A stretch of 15,077 bases of DNA, from NCBI GenBank assembly GCA_001931905.2, contig MSJI02000598.1, positions 1 through 15,077 of the forward strand, in the 5' to 3' direction. The notes under the pieces are model-generated. The model ran no database searches. It was not told where the DNA came from and saw only the letters and a list, made by a program, of their open reading frames with translations. A program made the translations under genes and the position numbers. Of this stretch, positions 1 through 7,347 are shown one piece after another. The DNA is from Cladosporium sp. IMV 00045 (Eukaryota; Ascomycota; Dothideomycetes; Cladosporiales; Cladosporiaceae). The stretch's first letter is position 1; every line of letters starts with the position of its first letter.

Positions 1-672
1 GCCTTCAACGGCAAGAAAATCCCCGCCGAGCGCAAGAGCTGCACCTCCGGCTGCAAGCCGCTGATGCTGTGGACGCACGGCGCGGGCGGCGGACTGCACG
101 ACGACGCGACGCAGGGCTTCGCAAACGGCTTCGCGGAGCTGGCGCCCATCGTGACGCACGAAGCGCAGTCCAACCTCGACAACCGCGTGGCGTGCTACCG
201 CGCCATGACGGAGCACGAGGGCTACGCGACCTACATCGGCGGGCGCAGCATGGGCTCCCGCACAGCGGCGACGCTCGCCACGACGCACCCGGAGACCAAG
301 GCCGTCGTGCTCGTCAGCTACCCGCTGTTGAACAATGGCGAGGAGCGCTCGCAGATCATGCTCGATTTGCCGCAGCACTTGGACGTGCTGTTCATGCTGG
401 GCTCGAAGGACCCTATGAACCCTTGCAAGCAGTTTGAGGAGGTGCGCGCGAGGATGAAGGCTCGCACTTGGGTTTGCATCGTGCAGGGCGCGGCGCATAT
501 GATGGATATGGTGCACGATCACGCCACGAAGGATATGAGGAGGCAGACGGGTAGGATTGCCGCGGAGTGGTTGCAGAACCGCGACCCGAACAGAAGGTTC
601 ATGGTCCTCAAGATGCAGGAGGGTAAGGCTGTGCCTGGGCCTTGGGAGAATGTTGAGAGGCCTTCTTGGTAG
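1..672 (+). CDS. KANL3/TEX30-type alpha/beta hydrolase, 5'-truncated
   Basis: The frame is open from base 1 and ends at the TAG at 670-672, so the N-terminus lies outside the window; 223 residues are visible. The first Met seen (base 64) falls inside the fold, just before a WTHGAGGG segment typical of the first strand and oxyanion region, so it is not the likely start. The nucleophile elbow GGRSMGSR puts Ser at 247-249; a candidate acid is the Asp of GSKD (409-411) and a candidate His is in GAAHMMD (496-498). Order and spacing fit the small hydrolase family that includes human TEX30 and the hydrolase domain of KANL3. The substrate of fungal members is not established, and activity is inferred only from the intact triad. 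It converges with ILM1. Family call fairly sure, function open. Confidence 0.8.
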   Translation, partial: AFNGKKIPAERKSCTSGCKPLMLWTHGAGGGLHDDATQGFANGFAELAPIVTHEAQSNLDNRVACYRAMTEHEGYATYIGGRSMGSRTAATLATTHPETKAVVLVSYPLLNNGEERSQIMLDLPQHLDVLFMLGSKDPMNPCKQFEEVRARMKARTWVCIVQGAAHMMDMVHDHATKDMRRQTGRIAAEWLQNRDPNRRFMVLKMQEGKAVPGPWENVERPSW

Positions 673-1020
673 ATGGTTTGGTGATGGGTGGATTTTTTGC
701 ATGTAGATACATTATAGATGGAGTATAGATCGATAATGCCTTTCCGACCGTGTGCAGTGTCTGTTTCATAGGCTAGGGCTTTGAAGTGCGAGTCCCAGAT
801 TTCTCAATCTCATATCTCGACTTCTCGCCGTGATCGGCATGGCGGTCTCCAGCAGGTGCGTGATTCCACGGTGGAACAGAAACGCTCTGCAAGTCGAAGT
901 CACATCGTAATGCAAAATGTATGCCGCACACTGCCTCGCGGCTATCTTGACCGTCTCCTCTCTCCCAGCTCTTGTCTTACTCGCATTGTTATATTGCCAA
1001 TTACACCCCCGTCCGCCCCT
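673..1020. other. convergent intergenic region
   Basis: The 348 bases lie between the stop of the hydrolase and the stop of ILM1, so they should hold two 3' ends facing each other. The stretch just after the hydrolase stop is AT-rich (around 700-740), as expected for polyadenylation signals. Short open frames here look like chance. No RNA gene or repeat is seen. Confidence 0.6.
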
Positions 1021-1675
1021 TCACATCATCTCCTCACCCTCCGCCTCCGCCTTCCTAGCATCGATGATCTTTTGCGCAACAACCCTCCTTTCCTCCTTAA
1101 GCGAGACGAAAACCTAAAATCACAGTCGTCAGCAACCAGGTCCATCTGCCACCAGAAGTAGTAACCACAACTCACCCAAAACCAAACCATCAACTCCATA
1201 AACTCCCAAGTGAACACCAGCGCATTGCACAAATACCTCCCGGGACCTCCAGCAGGACCCAACATGCCATCATCCTTGAAGAGGTAGGAATACGCCGTGA
1301 CGGCGAAAAGCACCGAAAGGCGCACGGGAACATTCGCCAGCCAGTATTCGAGCGCGGGCAGAGCGTCGAGCGAAGCGGCGGTCAAATCGGACAGGCCGAA
1401 GAAAGCGAGGAGGATGGCGATGAAAGCGCTGGCTTCGGAGGGTTTGTCCATTGTTGTTATTTGAGGCTTGGGAGACGTTGTTAGTGTGCTTGTTCTTTCG
1501 TTGCAGTTGGGGCTTTTGGTATTGGGTTTCTCCTTACAAGACGCATCGACTCGCCGAGCATGAAGACGACATTCTGGTCGACTATCGTGCGCGGCGAGGC
1601 GAGGAAGAACCAGGCGGCGGTGATGTGGAAGAGCGAGATGGCTCGAATGAGAGTGTAGGGGGAGAAGACGCCCAT
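1021..1675 (-). CDS. ILM1: ILM1-family membrane protein, three exons
   Basis: Exons on the minus strand are 1675-1538, 1466-1176 and 1113-1021, giving 173 aa with both junctions in phase 0. Exon 1 encodes the N-terminal hydrophobic segment and the VDQNVVFMLGESM motif; exon 2 carries LLAFFGLSDLTAASL, the TAYSYLF segment and the VFTWEFMELMVWFW helix; exon 3 is a charged tail beginning VFVSLKEERR and ending in MM. This order, with about four hydrophobic segments and a basic-acidic tail, is that of the fungal ILM1 (increased loss of mitochondrial DNA) family. Yeast ILM1 is a membrane protein linked to mitochondrial genome maintenance, with unclear biochemistry. Both introns have good ends and exon joins restore the family motif order, so the model is well supported. 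It is divergent from the dipeptidase, with 302 bp between starts. Confidence 0.88.
1114..1175 (-). other. ILM1 intron 2 (62 bp)
   Basis: The donor is GTGAGT, a branch-like TGCTGAC lies upstream of the acceptor, and the acceptor is ATTTTAG. Splicing joins VWFW to VFVSLKEERR in phase 0. Reading through the intron instead gives an Arg-rich tail unlike the family. Confidence 0.85.
1467..1537 (-). other. ILM1 intron 1 (71 bp)
   Basis: The donor is GTAAGG, the branch-like CACTAAC lies about 15 bases before the acceptor, and the acceptor is CCCAAG. Removing it joins MLGESMRL to PQITTMDKP in phase 0. Unspliced, the frame stops inside the intron. Confidence 0.85.
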
Positions 1676-1977
1676 CTTCGCGAAGAGGGCTGGGGTTGAA
1701 TTAAGTCGTTATGATAATCAAGAGATGAGAGAGACGTAGGAAGACTTTCTGGACCATGCACCGTTGGAATCACATGGACCCTGAATTGCGGTGGCTCCTT
1801 GAGGAAGGTGAGCTGCAGCTCCTGTGTCAGCCTCGGCCTTTGCTTCGTTTCGCTTGATGAGATGATGAATTGGCGTGCTTGTTGAGATAAGGCACGCGAG
1901 CAGCTGAGATACCTGGCATTGTAATCTCTTCATGTAACCTTCGACCGTTCTCCCTCATTGTACATGCATTAGAAGAC
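1676..1977. promoter_or_regulatory. divergent promoter of ILM1 and the dipeptidase
   Basis: The 302 bases separate two head-to-head ATGs and must contain both promoters and 5' leaders. I see no clear TATA box. Open frames crossing it on either strand are short and do not resemble proteins. Confidence 0.6.
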
Positions 1978-3354
1978 ATGGACGAAAAGGACCATCACCA
2001 CGAAAAGTATTCGCCTCACAGTGGACAAGTCCGAGGCCCTCGACACAATGCCTCTTCTCTCGCCGGCCTGTTCTTGATATTCATCGCCACAATCACATAC
2101 GGCTCCTACTTCTACGGCGTTCCAGGATCCGTGCCATCTGTACAATCTCAAGCCCAATCTATTTTGCACGACAATCCTCTCATCGACGGCCACAACGACT
2201 TGCTCATCCTCCTCAGAGAATTCTACAAGAACAAGATCAACGGCGAGAACTTCACCAAACCCTTCGAGAAAGGCGGCCTCGCAGGCCACCTCGACATCCC
2301 CCGCTTGAAGAAAGGCCAACAAGGTGGCGCCTTCTGGAGTGCATTCGTGCCCTGCCCATCCGATGGCTTCGACTTCTCCGACAAAAACTACGCCGCCCCC
2401 GTCAAAGCCACACTGGAACAACTCGACCTCTTCCAGCGCCTCTCAGCCAAATACCCGGACTACTTCACCCTCTCACGGAGCGCAAAGGAAGCTGAACAAG
2501 CCTTCTCCCATGGAAAACTAATCTCCCCCCTCGCCATCGAAGGCCTCCACCAAATCGGCAACTCCCTCGCCACGCTCCGCCTCTACCACTCCCTCGGCGT
2601 GCGCTACGCCACCCTCACCTGGAACTGCCACAACAAGTACGCCGACGCCGCCGTCGTGTCCGTGGAAGGGAATTCCATCGCCTCCAAACCCTACCACGGC
2701 GGCGTGAGCGAGGCCGGCCGCCAGCTCGTCCTCGAAATGAACCGTCTGGGCATGCTGGTGGATCTCAGCCACGTGAGCGTCGACACGATGCGCGACGTGC
2801 TCGGCGGCAGCCCGGAGAAGGGATGGAAGGGGAGTGTCGCGCCGCCGATCTTCAGCCATTCTAGTGCGAAAGCTATTTGTCCCCATCCACGCAATGTGCC
2901 GGATGAGATTCTGCGGCTGGTGAAGAAGCGCAATGGCCTGGTGATGGTGAATTTCGCACCGGATTTTGTCAGCTGCGAGGATACGGGGGATGAGAGCGGG
3001 ATTCCATCTTTTGTCGAAGAGACCAGCACGCTTGCGCAGGTGGTCAAGCATATCATGCACATCGGCGAGCTGATCGGGTACGAGCACGTGGGTTTGGGGA
3101 CTGATTACGACGGCATCGAGAGCACGCCGAGGGGGTTGGAGGATGTTAGCAAATTCCCCGATTTGGTGGTTGCGTTGTTGGAGGCTGGCGTGAGCGCTGA
3201 AGATGCTGCGAAGGTGGTGGGGAGGAATTTGTTGAGGGTTTGGAGGGAGGTCGATGAGGTCGCTGCGAGGTTGCAGAGGGAGATGGAGCCGATTGAGGAG
3301 GATTTGGGACCTATTCAGTGGGATGTGGAGTTTTCTTATGATTTTGATTTGTGA
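1978..3354 (+). CDS. membrane dipeptidase, peptidase family M19
   Basis: A single exon of 458 aa. Residues about 27-47 form one hydrophobic segment after a short charged, His-rich N-terminus, predicting a type II signal-anchor with the catalytic domain outside the cytosol. The M19 (renal dipeptidase) zinc ligands are all present: H72 and D74 in DGHND, E188 in AIEGLHQ, H265 in DLSHVS and H294 in FSHSS; the substrate-side Asp is D376 in GTDYDG. The family hydrolyses dipeptides with a binuclear zinc site. The stretch between H265 and H294 is several residues longer than in the mammalian enzyme. M19 enzymes also occur in thiol-toxin clusters such as gliotoxin (GliJ), but no cluster genes lie nearby and this one carries an anchor, so general peptide turnover at the vacuole, membrane or surface is more likely. 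It converges with the coiled-coil gene 137 bp away. Confidence 0.93.
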   Translation: MDEKDHHHEKYSPHSGQVRGPRHNASSLAGLFLIFIATITYGSYFYGVPGSVPSVQSQAQSILHDNPLIDGHNDLLILLREFYKNKINGENFTKPFEKGGLAGHLDIPRLKKGQQGGAFWSAFVPCPSDGFDFSDKNYAAPVKATLEQLDLFQRLSAKYPDYFTLSRSAKEAEQAFSHGKLISPLAIEGLHQIGNSLATLRLYHSLGVRYATLTWNCHNKYADAAVVSVEGNSIASKPYHGGVSEAGRQLVLEMNRLGMLVDLSHVSVDTMRDVLGGSPEKGWKGSVAPPIFSHSSAKAICPHPRNVPDEILRLVKKRNGLVMVNFAPDFVSCEDTGDESGIPSFVEETSTLAQVVKHIMHIGELIGYEHVGLGTDYDGIESTPRGLEDVSKFPDLVVALLEAGVSAEDAAKVVGRNLLRVWREVDEVAARLQREMEPIEEDLGPIQWDVEFSYDFDL

Positions 3355-3491
3355 TGTGCATACCTTATTATTAGTAGTGCTTACAGCCTAGAACTCCGAA
3401 CGCAGCAAAAAAGTCAGATCTTTCACACAATCTCTCAGCATCACAGTCTCGCCACAACCTACGACACCCCATCCCCTCCACCTTTCGCCTT

Positions 3492-5324
3492 TCAAGCACG
3501 TCCAGCATCCGCCTTCACCTTGCTCAGCTCCGCCTCCAACGCCTGCACCCTCGCATCATTAGCCTTACGCTTCTGCACCTCCTGCTGCAGCGTCGCTTGC
3601 AGATGGAGATTGATACGGTGCTCTTCCACGAAGCGACCCTTCTGCTCCTGCGAATTGGCACGCTCGTGATCAAGTTTCTCCTGGAGCGCGGCGAGACAGT
3701 GACGTTGATCCTCCGCGAAGCGGCCCTTCTGCACCCGTGAAATGGCGCGCTCATGCTCGAGCTTCTCTTCGAGACGAGCAAGGTCGACGTCGCGACGCTG
3801 CTCGACTGCTGTGAGGTAGCGCTCGAACTCACGAAGGTTTTCGTCAACGGCGCGGGCCTGGCTCTGTGCTTTTTCTTCGCCGACCTTGGCGATGGATACC
3901 CTATGTCTGTCTGCCGCGGCGTCGATGCGGGCGTTGCGCAACTGGACATTCGTCTCACTCAGGTCCTGTCGCAGTGAGGTGGCTTCCGCCGTCAGGTCTT
4001 TGATCTCTTTCTCTTTGGCTTTGACCAGAGCGGAGTGGGCGGGTTTCAGCTGATTGACTTCAGCGTCCCTCTCCTTGCGCATTTGCTTGCGCTGTTCTTT
4101 GAGGAGCGCCTCATCGGCCTTCATATCATTCTTCATGTCGCGGATCTCCTCGCCAGCAGACTTCTCGACGGCCTTGCGCTTGGCCTCTGTGGCGTCGCGC
4201 TCCTTGGTGAGGGTTTTATTCTTGTCCTCGAGGGCGGCTTTCATGGCCCGGAAACTGCCTCGGAGAGAGTCGTGCTTCTTGTTGAGCGTCGCCATCTTGT
4301 CATCATAAGCCTCACGAAGGGCATTCATGTCCTTCTCATACTTGGCCTTTTGCTCGTCTCTATCTTTGACGGCCTTGGTCTTTGCGGCTTTCAAGGCCTT
4401 CTGAGCTGTTTCCTTAGCATTATTGAGCTGATTCTTGCTCTGCCTCTTCAGATCCCCGATGACCGTCTCGTGCTTTGTCCTCAGAGCCCTGTTGGCATTG
4501 GCCTTGCAGGTGCGACAGCTGCGGTTGAACTCGTTGTTGGCTTTTTTGTACGTCTCCTGCATAGCACGAGGGTCTTCGTCTTCTTCTTCATCGCTTTCAG
4601 AGTCGCTCGCTTCGTCATCGTCGCTGCCTTCGGTTTCATCTGCGGACTCTTCGGCCTGCTTCTGGCGTCTCGGAGATGGCTTGACGGTCTTGCTGCCGCT
4701 GCTGGTCGAGGCGACTGCCGGACGCTTGACAGTTGGAGTCTCGACCTCACTCTCATCTCCAGAGCTTTCGGTGCGCTTCAGACGCTTCTTGGTAGGGTCC
4801 ATCTTCGGACCCACGGAGGCCTTGCGCTTGACGGCTGGTGTCACGCTTCTGGCCTCGACGACGATCAGATCGTCACTGCCCTCAGCGTCGGCTGTGGCGG
4901 ACGTGCTGGCTTGCCTTGATACAGCCTCAGAGTTGTTGGTGAGGGTTGTGGAGGCTCTTGAAGTGTTGAGTATAGTCGTCGAGGTCGCCAGTGGAGTACC
5001 TTTGCTTGCCTGGTGTTCACAGCTCTGAGCTTGCTGCTCGGCTTCCCTCGACTTGCCCACATCTGAGTCAACCGGAGGAGGCGAGCGCTTCGAACTGTCA
5101 CTGATGGCTTTTGAAGAGGCTTCTTTTGCTGCGTCCCTGTTGCGGCCTTGGAGGATCTTGATTTGGTGCTCGATCAGTCTGCGGGCACCTCCCTGAATTC
5201 TGCTTAAAGCAACATCATGGGCATCGGCGAATGCTTCCGGCCCAATGCCCATCGCGACATCGCGATCCATGGCACGACTGGCTTTTGCTTGCGTATGGAC
5301 GGGCCTATGCTTCGCGATCGTCAT
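3492..5324 (-). CDS. acidic coiled-coil protein, probably nuclear, unrecognised
   Basis: 610 aa without introns, starting at 5324, the first in-frame ATG; the frame is open about 150 codons further upstream but has no ATG there. Visible parts: a small N-terminal segment (about 19-69) ending in a basic amphipathic stretch; a Ser/Thr-rich linker; DDLIVVE (151-157), shaped like a SUMO-interacting motif; a bipartite basic cluster at 164-184 (KRK...KKRLKR), a likely nuclear signal; a very acidic Asp/Glu/Ser run at 225-252; a CRTC pair (C270, C273); then an almost continuous Lys/Glu/Ala-rich coiled coil from about 254 to the end, with a 29-aa duplication at 518-575. I do not recognise a family. Composition suggests a chromatin- or scaffold-type protein, which is only inference. 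It lies in tandem with a second coiled-coil gene on the same strand. Confidence 0.82.
   Translation of the reverse strand: MTIAKHRPVHTQAKASRAMDRDVAMGIGPEAFADAHDVALSRIQGGARRLIEHQIKILQGRNRDAAKEASSKAISDSSKRSPPPVDSDVGKSREAEQQAQSCEHQASKGTPLATSTTILNTSRASTTLTNNSEAVSRQASTSATADAEGSDDLIVVEARSVTPAVKRKASVGPKMDPTKKRLKRTESSGDESEVETPTVKRPAVASTSSGSKTVKPSPRRQKQAEESADETEGSDDDEASDSESDEEEDEDPRAMQETYKKANNEFNRSCRTCKANANRALRTKHETVIGDLKRQSKNQLNNAKETAQKALKAAKTKAVKDRDEQKAKYEKDMNALREAYDDKMATLNKKHDSLRGSFRAMKAALEDKNKTLTKERDATEAKRKAVEKSAGEEIRDMKNDMKADEALLKEQRKQMRKERDAEVNQLKPAHSALVKAKEKEIKDLTAEATSLRQDLSETNVQLRNARIDAAADRHRVSIAKVGEEKAQSQARAVDENLREFERYLTAVEQRRDVDLARLEEKLEHERAISRVQKGRFAEDQRHCLAALQEKLDHERANSQEQKGRFVEEHRINLHLQATLQQEVQKRKANDARVQALEAELSKVKADAGRA
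3600..3773 (-). repeat. two tandem 87-bp units (29-aa coiled-coil duplication)
   Basis: Residues 518-546 and 547-575 of the coiled-coil protein align without gaps, with 17 of 29 identical by eye. The shared core is EKL.HERA.S..QKGRF. The DNA units are also visibly similar, for example around 3629 and 3716, exactly 87 bp apart. The unit is 29 residues, one more than four heptads. Confidence 0.85.
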
Positions 5325-6081
5325 TGCGAACAGTCGATTTGTATTGGTGTGTGTGTTTCGTAGGCCACAAAGTGTGTTGTGTTGTACACTTGTGTGAGTA
5401 CTGTCGGAAGTATAAGAGAGGAGGCTGAACGTCAAAGTCGTTCTCGAATGAGCTGTATGTGTCGGTCGTGCCGATCGAGAAAGTCGAGTAGCAGATGTGT
5501 TTTCAAACCGCAGGAGAGTAGATACAGGAGTGTATTGTCGCGGTCCAAGTATGTCCTTCACTGAGTCATGTGAAAGACCGACAGTCAGGGAAAGAGAAAA
5601 GGTTTGTCGCAAGTGAGGAAGAGCTATGTCGTGATCAGAAATGATGATGTGTGACTCGGCCGGATACCGGTTGAGGTCGTAGTCCGTATGAATTTTAACT
5701 CGAACGGCGAGATATGTTGTAGGAGAATGAGGAGGTTTTGTCGTGGTCAAGATCAGTGATGGTGGAGTTATGTTTAGAAGCTGTAGAGTAAGGTTGAATG
5801 GGAAGGGTTAGTATTCATCTCATCACTTGAAGTAGCAGCCTAGCGGCAAATGAGACTCGTGACCAAAGGTGCGTCGTTGATTCCCATGTGATTGCGCGAG
5901 GCCATGCAACAAGGGCTGTCCGAGAGTAAACATGTGAAAGGTAACAGGACGCAATGTAAAGAAATTCATTCAGGACCTACTGTCGACCTCCGCAGTGGTA
6001 GTAGTTACTAAAAGTACAGTTGCAGCACCCATTCCCTTGCTTCCCCTGTAGTGAGGCTTCGCCTGTAGTGAGATGAGGTTC
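5325..6081 (-). promoter_or_regulatory. leader and promoter of the acidic coiled-coil gene
   Basis: 757 bases between the two tandem coiled-coil genes. Bases 5325-5780 are open in frame with the downstream protein but have no ATG and code for a Thr/Ser/His-rich, non-repetitive peptide; around 5345-5400 the strand is CA/GT-rich. This fits a long 5' leader. The part near 6081 should include the 3' end of the upstream gene; a short direct repeat (CCTGTAGTGAG, twice, around 6045-6073) spans its stop-proximal side. No separate gene is seen. Confidence 0.55.
5781..5812 (-). other. strong orphan splice acceptor with branch site
   Basis: On the minus strand ACTAAC is followed by a pyrimidine-rich tract and CTCTACAG, 32 bases in all, the best-looking 3' splice site in the window. 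It is placed just upstream of the open leader. Donors upstream are less clear (GTGATG would give an intron of only 46 bp; GTAACT and GTAGGT lie further up). It suggests a 5'-UTR intron or an unseen upstream coding exon. Confidence 0.5.
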
Positions 6082-6951
6082 TCAGTGGTCGCCAGCCCCT
6101 GCCAGAGCCTTCAACCTCTCATGCTCCTGCTCCAGCTGCTTGATGTACTCCTGCTGCTGGCTGACCGCCGCCTCCCACTCCAGGTAGGTTTCTTCAGACT
6201 CACGAAGACGTGACTGAAGATCACGGTTCTCAGCAGAGATGTCCGCTTCGTTGGCACGCTGGCTCTCGAAAGCCTTGTTGCGTGAATCAATGAGCCCCTG
6301 AAGGGTGTGGTTGAGGTTGTGAGCATCCGCGAGCTGCTGCTCGATGCTGTCTTTGGCGGCATTGTCCAAAGCCATGCGAGCTCCGAGATCCTGCACAATG
6401 CAGCGGAAGTCCTCAATCTGCTTTTCCAACTGAGTGCTCTTGTCATCTTTTGCCTGCAGCAGCTTGTTAAAAGAATCCTTCCACGCGAGAAGGTCCTCCT
6501 TCCCGTAAAGGGCTTTTGCTTCCAAGCGCTTGATCTCCACTGCTTGTTCGGCGACAACCTCTTTGCCACGGAGGATAGTTGCTAAAAGGCCCTTGATCTC
6601 ATCTGCTTGTCCGGTGATTTCCTTCTTGCCATAGAGGATATTCGCCTCGAGGTCCTTGATGTCCTTTGCTTGCTTGGTAATCAGCTGCGCACCAGCGTGG
6701 TAGAGCTTGATGAGGCCATCATCGGACTTTACGGTGCGAGCTGCCTCGAGCTCCTCGCGCGTTGCCTGCAGGTTTTGGGACAGCCTTTTGATCTCCTGAT
6801 TGCGATTGCCAATGTTGCTCTGGTGCCGAGCGTTGTCGCGCTCCAGTTGGCTGAAAATGGAGAACAGGCGTTGGCGAGTCTGAGGGGTGATCTCAGCACC
6901 CTGGAGAAGAGTCGCGGTCTCTTGTCTGATTTTCTTCTTGCTTTTCGCCAT
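6082..6951 (-). CDS. coiled-coil protein with three 21-aa repeats, unrecognised
   Basis: 289 aa, no intron. The start is the first in-frame ATG (6951), giving MAKSKKKIRQ. After a basic N-terminus the protein is almost wholly predicted coiled coil: a first segment at about 30-75 (QLERDN...EELEAAR), three tandem 21-residue repeats at 94-156, and a long C-terminal segment to about 283 rich in Glu, Gln and Arg. Sparse Cys and no membrane segment. I recognise no family; length and shape suit a structural or adaptor protein. The neighbour downstream on the same strand is also a repeat-bearing coiled-coil protein, but the two show no clear sequence match by eye. The leader carries small upstream ATGs. 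The gene itself is likely real because the codon pattern and heptads run through the whole frame. Confidence 0.8.
   Translation of the reverse strand: MAKSKKKIRQETATLLQGAEITPQTRQRLFSIFSQLERDNARHQSNIGNRNQEIKRLSQNLQATREELEAARTVKSDDGLIKLYHAGAQLITKQAKDIKDLEANILYGKKEITGQADEIKGLLATILRGKEVVAEQAVEIKRLEAKALYGKEDLLAWKDSFNKLLQAKDDKSTQLEKQIEDFRCIVQDLGARMALDNAAKDSIEQQLADAHNLNHTLQGLIDSRNKAFESQRANEADISAENRDLQSRLRESEETYLEWEAAVSQQQEYIKQLEQEHERLKALAGAGDH
6484..6672 (-). repeat. three tandem 63-bp units (21-aa coiled-coil repeat)
   Basis: Residues 94-114, 115-135 and 136-156 of the 289-aa protein share the pattern QA..IK.L.A..L.GK. The unit of 21 residues is exactly three heptads, so the repeat keeps coiled-coil register. 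Unit 2 is the most diverged (GLLATILRGK against DLEANILYGK and RLEAKALYGK). Confidence 0.85.
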
Positions 6952-7347
6952 CTTGTGAGGCTGAGTGGGTGGGTGTTGTTTGTAGATGGATGATGTTGGG
7001 TGGAGGAAGAGAAAACGCGCGAAGTTCGAGTTGTCATGAGCTGCCGTTTGGAGGCAATTGCAAACGAAGGAAGGAGCGACGCAGTCACCCGTCACCCGCG
7101 CGACGCGATCATTCACATGATTGCCTTGTTCACTTGCCTGACTTGACAACAGCTTCCCGCATTTCGCTTTATCGTCAGTCTTCCTTCATTTTGCAGGGAC
7201 TTGCCGCCATGAAAAGCAACAGCATGTGCATCAAGTCGACTGAGAGATCATTGCTGAAATCGGACACTTACGAGTTGGCAGTCACGCCCCGGGCCAAACA
7301 ACAAGACAGAGGACTCCCCAGAAGCATCGCCAAACACGTTCAATCCC
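6952..7347 (-). promoter_or_regulatory. promoter/leader of the 289-aa coiled-coil gene and 3' end of POP4
   Basis: 396 bases with no convincing gene. The half nearest 6951 is open in frame but lacks an in-frame ATG, ending in a CA/CT-rich leader. If transcribed, the leader holds tiny upstream frames, including a start-stop ATGTGA at 7113-7118 and a four-codon frame near 7186. The half nearest 7347 should carry the POP4 polyadenylation region. Confidence 0.5.

Noticed and set aside
2518..3087. 189-codon minus-strand frame inside the dipeptidase
   Set aside because: It is a His/Ala/Val-rich shadow of the M19 catalytic region.
1978..3354. Dipeptidase as part of a thiol-toxin (GliJ-like) gene cluster
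   Set aside because: The flanking genes are ILM1 and a coiled-coil gene; no synthetase, methyltransferase, P450, glutathione transferase or transporter is in the window.
4035..4919. 294-codon plus-strand frame across the acidic coiled-coil gene
   Set aside because: It is the antisense of Lys/Glu-rich codons, which always reads as Leu/Val/Phe-rich. The minus-strand protein has clear heptads, an acidic run and repeats, and explains the sequence.
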